A program made the translations under genes and the position numbers. Shown here piece after piece: positions 7,701 to 10,942 of a stretch of 10,942 bases of DNA. Origin of the DNA: Chloroflexota bacterium (GTDB taxonomy: Bacteria; Chloroflexota; Anaerolineae; Anaerolineales; Villigracilaceae); assembly GCA_016191895.1 (NCBI GenBank), contig JACPVD010000074.1, forward strand, positions 1 to 10,942, written 5' to 3'. How positions within the stretch are numbered: position 1 is the first letter of the stretch; each line of letters starts with the position of its first letter. The notes below the pieces were generated by a model that was not told the DNA's origin, made no database searches, and saw only the letters and a list, made by a program, of their open reading frames with translations.

Positions 7701-8031
7701 GATCCTCCACCCATATTTCAGAGCCGTCCTTGCGGCGCATGCGATAGGTTTCGATCTCTTCCTGCCCGGTATCCAGAATATGACTGCCCCTTTCCTCGGG
7801 CGCAAAGTAGAGTTCTTTTTTTATATCCACCCCCAGCATTTCCTCCCTGCTGGCATACCCGAACATCCGCACCATGGCCGGGTTTACCTCTATAAATCTT
7901 CCATCGTGCGTGCTCCGATAGTAGCCGTCCAGCATGGTATTGAATAAACGCTGGTAACGCCTTTCCGATTCGCGCAGGTCGCGCTCCCCTCCGTTTTCCG
8001 CTGTCTTTGGGCTGGATGTGTTTTGAGCCAT
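4768..8031 (-). CDS. PAS-PAS-PAS-GAF-GAF-GAF-HD-GYP sensor phosphodiesterase
   Basis: A 1087-residue cytosolic sensor with no transmembrane segment. It contains three PAS domains (about 23-137, 142-260 and 268-385), each closed by a D-I-T-E-R linker, then three GAF domains (about 412-552, 577-717 and 745-887). A C-terminal HD-GYP domain (about 899-1085) should hydrolyse cyclic di-GMP or a related cyclic dinucleotide. Its metal and catalytic residues are visible: His924, HD at 956-957 with Lys960, His985, HHE at 1009-1011, DGSGYP at 1014-1019 and the aspartates of VDFWD (1038, 1041), followed by ARPYR. The usual DAL/TS stretch reads DTVSI. There is no GGDEF domain, receiver or kinase core. I chose ATG at 8031, with GAGAGG 9 nt upstream (8041-8046), over an in-frame TTG at 8070 that has no ribosome binding site. 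The ligands cannot be told from sequence; heme or flavin in PAS and small molecules in GAF are options. Confidence 0.93.
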   Translation of the reverse strand: MAQNTSSPKTAENGGERDLRESERRYQRLFNTMLDGYYRSTHDGRFIEVNPAMVRMFGYASREEMLGVDIKKELYFAPEERGSHILDTGQEEIETYRMRRKDGSEIWVEDHGSYVHDEQGNIIYHEGILRDITERRRAEERYHLQSAALDAAANAIAITDLNGIIQWVNPAFTALTGYSFGEVIGKNPRDVVRSGLHSREFYENLWQTIRSGHVWRGEVINRRKDGSLYTEEQTITPVKNEEGNVTHFISIRHDITERRRVEDALRESEQNYRLLAESSQDIITLVNPNFEVEYINSFGAHQLRAMPQELIGRRLDDIFSTEIARRQKGNLQKVFDSGESVQVESLFAFFGTNVWLDTSLVPIKDESNRVNAVLVMSRDITERKQAEETIRQRLAEQSILHQASQSLLSVDLDPDAIYTTLHRAVSQIMPCDAFNIVLEDKGNGDYHGVYLYDDGQRYPAKRVPRGQGLSGKVIARGETLFIHDNQQDNVPAVRYGSPKSVRSILAVPLRKNNVSVGMVSTQSYRPNVYNDRHRVLFETLAAQVTTIIENARLFEETNRRAREFESLYQTSNAISAENDLDTLLKVIVENARKLLDSATSGIYLYHPEKGELEFTVDIAHFIPLGTRLQLNEGAAGRVAQTHRPLRIDDYSNWEGRSTQHEGLSIRAVLEVPMLYGGELIGVLTADEMGGSERKFTEAEERLLSLFASQAAGAIHSARLREQTARRLNQLQALHTIDRAISSSFDLRPILKTVISQTIAQLNVDAVAVLLFNPHLQTLEYIAGQGFHTRAIEQSHLRLGEGHAGRAAFSRRTVHIPNLPESGSNFARASLLASEGFVEYYGVPLIAKGEVKGVLEVLHRAPLRRDSEWVNFLETLAGQAAITINQTQLFDELQRANLELVIAYDATIEGWSHAIDLRDRETESHTPHVMEMTLALASSMGIPQKEMLHVRRGVILHDIGKMGIPDSILLKNGKLTPAEQEIMHKHPAIAYEMLKPIAYLRQSLDIPYCHHETWDGSGYPRGLKGEEIPLAARIFSIVDFWDTVSIARPYRKAWSKQKALKYIREQSGKHFDPQVVEAFIKLISKPST

Positions 8032-8040
8032 GGGATATAT

Positions 8041-8046
8041 CCTCTC
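8041..8046 (-). promoter_or_regulatory. Shine-Dalgarno selecting the HD-GYP start
   Basis: GAGAGG on the minus strand lies 9 nt before the ATG at 8031. The in-frame TTG 39 nt upstream (8070) has none, so this site decides the start. Confidence 0.65.
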
Positions 8047-8135
8047 GTAACGGGAACCGTCCAGGAACAATCACGGCTTGGGAGAACAGGGTGAATGATT
8101 TGCGGTGGCTTTCGCCTTTTACTGATTATCTCACC

Positions 8136-8239
8136 TTACGCGGGGGTGCGTCGCACCAGCCTGAAATAGACGAGTCTTACGAGTAGATTCAGCCAGTTTA
8201 TTGGACACTCCAACCTGTTTGGTGCGACGCACTGCGTAA
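8136..8239. repeat. 104-nt element with 19-bp terminal inverted repeats
   Basis: Positions 8146-8158 (GTGCGTCGCACCA) and 8220-8232 (TGGTGCGACGCAC) are exact reverse complements over 13 bp. Outside them TTACGC (8136-8141) pairs with GCGTAA (8234-8239), giving 6 more bp past a bulge of 4 G against 1 T. Each inner arm is itself a palindrome, GTGCG-N-CGCAC. The interior holds CTGAA/TTCAG (8161-8165 with 8188-8192) and two ACGAGT copies 9 nt apart. It encodes nothing visible and lies in the 339-nt gap 8032-8370, the largest in the window. It could be a MITE-like or REP-type element. Confidence 0.7.
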
Positions 8240-8319
8240 CATCAGTGATTATTATATCCCCTCCCATTCGGACTCCAACATCGAGTCGATGTGTACCTTT
8301 TCAAAAGGAAGGGGAAAGC

Positions 8320-8358
8320 GGGGTGTTTCGAGCGCGCAAAGCGCGTTCAAAACACCCC
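8320..8358. terminator. Long hairpin downstream of alkX
   Basis: GGGGTGTTT...GCGCGC (8320-8337) pairs with 8341-8358 over 18 positions, with one C/A mismatch and one G:T pair, around an AAA loop. It lies 12 nt past the alkX stop on the minus strand. The following sequence is CGCTTTCCCC, without a good T run, so it may be a weak terminator, an mRNA 3' stabiliser or a REP-type element. Confidence 0.55.
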
Positions 8359-8370
8359 ACCCCCAATATT

Positions 8371-9624
8371 TCATAACCGGACGTTCTTTTTCAGGTATGC
8401 CCGCAGTTTGGCCGGGTTCACCGCGCTTACATCCACTTTCTTCGCGCCGATCATCGTTGCGAATCGGGTCAATCCGCGGGCGAGCGCGCGGGTGAAGGCT
8501 TCGTCTTTGGGAGCGTCGTCTTCGAGCCAAAATCCAAGGATGTACAGTGTTCCTGTTGCGCGATCCAATTTTGGGTCGAGCCTTGCTACGAGATCGTCGC
8601 CGTATAGAATCGGCAGGGTGTAATATCCCCAGCGGCGTTGATGCAGGGGCTTGTAGACTTCCCACAAATATTCAAAATCAAAAACCTGTTTTGCCCGTCC
8701 GCGCGCGCTGACCATTTCCAACGGTGCAAGGAACGTGACTTCCTCTTGCGTGGATGTATCCAGCGGCTTCCAGGGTTTGGGAATACGGCCCGCTTCCAAA
8801 TCGGACAGGTGGGGCTGGTCGCTGTTTAAATAGAGATGGACGTCCTTTGAGCCTTCCACCCGCACCCGCGAAGCGATTCCCGTTTCGATCAACTGTTCGA
8901 TGCGCCGACGTCCCTCCTCGCGCGACACATCGCGGTGAATGAAGGATGCAAAGCCGGTGCGCCACGTGTTTTCACGCGCCATGCCCAGCAGGGCAATTGT
9001 CTTGCGGCTGAAGAAATCTTCGGCTTCGGAATCGGGCGCGGCGTAATCGAATTCGCGCGGCAGGACGCGTTCGCGCAGGTCATAGATGCGGTCGAAGCCT
9101 TTACGGTTTGCGATCATCACCTCGCCGGTCAGCCACAAATAGAACAACGCCACCGACGCTTCCTTGCGCCCGCGATAACTCCACACTTTTACGGCCTCGC
9201 CGCTGAAATCGCGGTTGCCCATCGGGCCGTTTGCGCGCAATTCGTTCAATACAAATTTCTTTAGATCGGCGGGCGGATGTTTGAACGGTCCATGATCCAA
9301 ACCTTGTTTCTCGCGGTGTTTCATGTGCAAACGCCAATGGGGGAATTCGCTCACGGGATACATGAACAGCCAGCCGCCATAATCGAAGAATCCGCGTTTT
9401 TCGTAGGCGGCTTTGTAGAGAAGGCCGGGCTTGAAATCGAGCACCCGGCCATACAAGGCGATCTCCTGACTGCGCGCCGCGATATTCAGCGGATCGAGTT
9501 GGAGTCCTTGCATTTGGTGGATGGCTTTGGCCGTGCCATTGAGTCCGCGAAAGCGTCGGCCGGGCCATAGCCCCTGTTGCCCGAGCAGGAATCGGCGGAA
9601 GGTGATGCGGGAGATCGTGTCCAT
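8371..9624 (-). CDS. ycaQ: AlkX/YcaQ-type DNA glycosylase (HTH_42 family)
   Basis: Members of this family excise alkylated bases, and E. coli YcaQ (AlkX) also unhooks DNA interstrand crosslinks; they act on cytosolic DNA without metal. The 417-residue protein fits the family's length. The catalytic motif is Q42-L43-D44 in LQLDPLN, the Q-hydrophobic-D form of AlkX and not the Q-x-Q of AlkZ. Other family features are FFDYGGWLFMYP (79-90), the winged-helix stretch LFYLWLTGEVMIANRKGFDRIYDL seen at about 160-183, FDFEYLWEVYKPLHQRRWGYY at about 315-335, and LPILYGDDLVARLDPKLDR (337-355). The start agrees with the family N-terminus, but no Shine-Dalgarno is present. Instead, a strong intrinsic terminator ends right at the ATG. 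No partner gene is evident, and expression control is the open question. Confidence 0.9.
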   Translation of the reverse strand: MDTISRITFRRFLLGQQGLWPGRRFRGLNGTAKAIHQMQGLQLDPLNIAARSQEIALYGRVLDFKPGLLYKAAYEKRGFFDYGGWLFMYPVSEFPHWRLHMKHREKQGLDHGPFKHPPADLKKFVLNELRANGPMGNRDFSGEAVKVWSYRGRKEASVALFYLWLTGEVMIANRKGFDRIYDLRERVLPREFDYAAPDSEAEDFFSRKTIALLGMARENTWRTGFASFIHRDVSREEGRRRIEQLIETGIASRVRVEGSKDVHLYLNSDQPHLSDLEAGRIPKPWKPLDTSTQEEVTFLAPLEMVSARGRAKQVFDFEYLWEVYKPLHQRRWGYYTLPILYGDDLVARLDPKLDRATGTLYILGFWLEDDAPKDEAFTRALARGLTRFATMIGAKKVDVSAVNPAKLRAYLKKNVRL

Positions 9625-9655
9625 AAAAAAATGACCGGGGAGAGTCGATCCCCGG
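9625..9655 (-). terminator. Intrinsic terminator whose T tract abuts the alkX ATG
   Basis: CCGGGGA (9635-9641) pairs with TCCCCGG (9649-9655) over 7 GC-rich bp around a 7-nt loop. On the minus strand TCA and then seven T (complement of 9625-9631) follow, directly preceding the alkX ATG at 9624. It is a good candidate terminator for the small-membrane-protein operon upstream, or an attenuator for alkX. Confidence 0.75.
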
Positions 9656-9686
9656 CCTGATGTTCCTTATTATTTTCTGTAGATCA

Positions 9687-9746
9687 CGGAGCGCAGACTT
9701 CAGTCTGCGATTTGTCTGGCAAAAGCGGACTGAGGTCCGCACTCCG
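9687..9746. repeat. REP-like compound palindrome
   Basis: Two small palindromes, GCAGACT-TC-AGTCTGC (9693-9708) and GCGGAC-TGAG-GTCCGC (9725-9740), are enclosed by outer inverted ends CGGAGCGC (9687-9694) and GCACTCCG (9739-9746) with one mismatch. The layout resembles a cloverleaf-like REP/BIME element. It sits in the 196-nt gap between alkX and the 63-aa membrane gene. The remainder of that gap holds only the terminator and no gene. Confidence 0.7.
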
Positions 9747-9820
9747 AAATAAAAACGTCATTTACTGATTTTCATCATTCTTACTCGCAGTTCAACTACT
9801 CGCTACAAACAAACGAAAAA

Positions 9821-10012
9821 CTAATCATCCCCCAGCGAGGCGATTGCCCGCAACAGACCGAAGACCAGCACGCCGAGTTTCATCCCTTCGCCGGTGGTGA
9901 TGGCGGTTTCGCGTTCGTTTCGCTCGGCGCGGCGGGTGAGGAGCAGGGCGGCGACCAGCCCCGTGACCGCGCCGATCAACGCGCCAAATAAAATGGTTCT
10001 GCTTTTATTCAT
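9821..10012 (-). CDS. Small membrane protein, 63 aa, YtxH-like style
   Basis: An N-terminal hydrophobic helix (about residues 7-26, ILFGALIGAVTGLVAALLL) is followed by a charged stretch RRAERNERE (27-35) and an amphipathic or weakly hydrophobic C-terminus (GMKLGVLVFGLLRAIASL, 43-60). One transmembrane anchor with a cytosolic tail is likely. The glycine-rich helix followed by arginines is reminiscent of small YtxH-type proteins, but I cannot confirm membership. Its ATG overlaps the TGA of the upstream gene (ATGA at 10009-10012), and AAAGGA at 10023-10028 lies 10 nt before it, so it is probably cotranscribed and translationally coupled with the 145-aa protein. The operon probably ends at the terminator before alkX. 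Function unknown. Confidence 0.8.
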   Translation of the reverse strand: MNKSRTILFGALIGAVTGLVAALLLTRRAERNERETAITTGEGMKLGVLVFGLLRAIASLGDD

Positions 10013-10446
10013 GGATTGCTTATCCTTTCAAAGAAAGCCTTTGCCTGTTCGATAAACCCGCCGATGGCGAGGATGGGTTTGACGGCCATATCCGCCCCGC
10101 GGAGGATATACCCTTTTGCGATGAAGACATAATCCTGCGCGATGCCCGTGTAATACGGAAGCCCGCCCAGCGCCCGCGCCATCAAATAGATGAGGCCAAT
10201 GAGAACCGCGAGAATGATCAATCCACCGATGAGGATAAAGATGGAAAGCCACATCGTGGAGATGGCGGCCCAACGCCCCACATCGCCGCTGGATTTGAAC
10301 GTGGCAAAACTGATTAATACGGTCATGCCAAGCAGAAGGACCGCGCCGATGACAACAGGCAGAACGATCTGCGTTACGCGCTGTTTGCGATGTAGTTGAT
10401 AGGAGTAATGGTCGGGTTGGCGGGGCAGTTCGGCTTTCATGTTCAT
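10009..10446 (-). CDS. Membrane protein, 145 aa, function unknown
   Basis: Two strong hydrophobic segments at residues about 25-50 (IVLPVVIGAVLLLGMTVLISFATF core) and 60-92 indicate a membrane hairpin. The polar N-terminus (PRQPDHYSYQLHRKQR) and a C-terminal part (93-145) are soluble or amphipathic; the latter, containing VKPILAIGGFIEQAKAFFERI, could lie along the membrane. I recognise no family. It is the first gene of a two-gene unit, overlapping the 63-aa gene by 4 nt. The reading frame offers ATG at 10446 and ATG at 10440. Neither has a Shine-Dalgarno, but -10-like hexamers lie just upstream, so a leaderless message starting at one of these ATGs is plausible. A divergent DsbA-like gene starts 117 nt away. 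Confidence 0.82.
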   Translation of the reverse strand: MNMKAELPRQPDHYSYQLHRKQRVTQIVLPVVIGAVLLLGMTVLISFATFKSSGDVGRWAAISTMWLSIFILIGGLIILAVLIGLIYLMARALGGLPYYTGIAQDYVFIAKGYILRGADMAVKPILAIGGFIEQAKAFFERISNP

Positions 10447-10451
10447 ATTTT

Positions 10452-10480
10452 AGCATACTACCCTGTAGGACAAGTTTCAA
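10452..10480 (-). promoter_or_regulatory. Candidate promoter of the small-membrane-protein operon
   Basis: On the minus strand TTGAAA (10480-10475, 5 of 6 to TTGACA) is followed after 17 nt by TATGCT (10457-10452). An alternative -10, TAAAAT (10452-10447), ends 6 nt before the second ATG at 10440. The -35 lies in the centre of the palindrome at 10468-10487. Confidence 0.4.
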
Positions 10481-10487
10481 CTTGTCC
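10468..10487. repeat. Perfect palindrome in the divergent promoter region
   Basis: GGACAAGTT-TC-AACTTGTCC has 9-bp arms around a TC centre. The same arm-TC-arm layout is seen in the palindrome at 9693-9708. It lies between the divergent 145-aa and DsbA-like genes, so it may be a REP-type element or an operator. Confidence 0.65.
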
Positions 10488-10526
10488 GCTTCGCCTGCTC
10501 CCAAACCTTAGGCAAATCTAAGCGGC

Positions 10527-10556
10527 TTTCCATAAAATTCCTGAAGGGACTATAAT
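10527..10556 (+). promoter_or_regulatory. Promoter of the DsbA-like gene, leaderless geometry
   Basis: A perfect TATAAT at 10551-10556 is preceded, after an 18-nt spacer, by TTTCCA (10527-10532), which matches TTGACA at 4 of 6 bases. The -10 ends 7 nt before the ATG at 10564, so transcription should start at or beside that A. Confidence 0.6.
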
Positions 10557-10563
10557 GCCGCAC

Positions 10564-10942
10564 ATGCCTACAAAAAAATCACCCCCCGCTCCCGCTATTG
10601 AAGCGCTTGAAGACGACGATGATGCGGTAATGCAGAAATCGCCTGAAGAGACCCTCACATTTACTTTCAAGGTCACGCATTTTTACTCCGTGCTGGTTGT
10701 GCTGGCGTTTGCCGTCGGCGTGCTGGTGGGGTACGTGGCCTGGGGACGGAATAACGTCACCACGGTTGTCGCCCAACCTTCCGGCGAGATCGCCGAAGCG
10801 CCGCAGGAGCCGCAATACCAGCGATACGAAATCCCCACCGACGGCTATCCCAGCCTCGGTCCCAAAGACGCACCGATCGTGATCGTGGAATTCAGCGACT
10901 ACCAATGCCCATATTGCCGCCGTTTCCACGATGAGACGTACC
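10564..10942 (+). CDS. Membrane-anchored DsbA-like thioredoxin-fold protein (3' part missing)
   Basis: The first 126 residues are present; the gene runs off the window. An acidic, proline-rich cytosolic N-terminus (1-30) precedes a single transmembrane anchor (about 38-60, ending GYVAWG), then an external linker rich in P, Q and E. The thioredoxin fold begins at GPKDAPIVIVEFSDYQCPYC (99-118), with the redox motif C115-P-Y-C118. This is the DsbA-like family arrangement of thiol oxidoreductases that form or isomerise disulfides outside the membrane. I chose ATG at 10564 because a perfect TATAAT overlaps the other in-frame ATG at 10555, which would therefore not be in the transcript. No Shine-Dalgarno is visible. 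Neighbours give no clear partner; a VKOR or DsbB-like protein might lie beyond the window. Confidence 0.9.
   Translation, partial: MPTKKSPPAPAIEALEDDDDAVMQKSPEETLTFTFKVTHFYSVLVVLAFAVGVLVGYVAWGRNNVTTVVAQPSGEIAEAPQEPQYQRYEIPTDGYPSLGPKDAPIVIVEFSDYQCPYCRRFHDETY

Noticed and set aside
8252..8665. 137-residue minus-strand reading frame overlapping alkX
   Set aside because: It lies in another frame of the same strand across the well-supported alkX end and a hairpin; its arginine and proline-rich product looks like a shadow translation.
10555..10557. ATG at 10555 as the start of the DsbA-like gene
   Set aside because: It overlaps the perfect TATAAT box, so a transcript made from that promoter could not contain it.
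10579..10929. Minus-strand 116-residue frame at the right edge
   Set aside because: It is antisense to the DsbA-like gene, whose CPYC thioredoxin signature is clear.
1..10942. CRISPR array, defence island, prophage or integron
   Set aside because: No regularly spaced direct repeats, cas, restriction, integrase or phage structural genes are seen on either strand.

Overview
The window looks like chromosomal DNA of a member of the Chloroflexota, most likely class Anaerolineae. This is inferred from the gene repertoire (a long PAS/GAF/HD-GYP sensor, an Agl23-like membrane glycosyltransferase, small conserved-looking membrane proteins), a medium-high GC content judged by eye, and many short palindromic elements between genes. 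No marker gene proves the taxonomy. There is no rRNA, tRNA, CRISPR array, prophage or complete insertion sequence.

Layout, left to right. A 52-residue membrane protein (+) converges on pyrB (-), with a 17-bp hairpin terminator between them. Upstream of pyrB, on the same strand, are a NUDIX hydrolase, then cmk (CMP kinase) with its own terminator, then a 562-residue GT-C-like membrane protein. Next comes a 1087-residue cytosolic sensor with three PAS domains, three GAF domains and a C-terminal HD-GYP phosphodiesterase. It is followed by an AlkX/YcaQ-type DNA glycosylase and a two-gene unit of small membrane proteins that overlap by ATGA. All of these are on the minus strand. At the right edge a divergent, membrane-anchored DsbA-like thioredoxin gene (+) runs off the window.

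Most genes look like separate transcription units, not one pathway. pyrB and cmk both serve pyrimidine nucleotide supply but are separated by a terminator and the NUDIX gene. The HD-GYP protein probably lowers cyclic di-GMP in response to signals sensed by its PAS/GAF domains. AlkX probably removes alkylated or cross-linked bases.

Two patterns deserve attention. First, genes with a clear Shine-Dalgarno sequence (52-residue protein, pyrB, NUDIX, HD-GYP, 63-residue protein) sit beside genes that lack one. Two or three of the latter carry a -10-like hexamer about 5-7 nt before the start codon, as expected for leaderless mRNAs. Second, nearly every intergenic gap holds an inverted-repeat element, and one strong intrinsic terminator ends exactly at the alkX start codon. 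I did not find a clearly new multi-gene system; the most novel signals here are regulatory and repeat-based.
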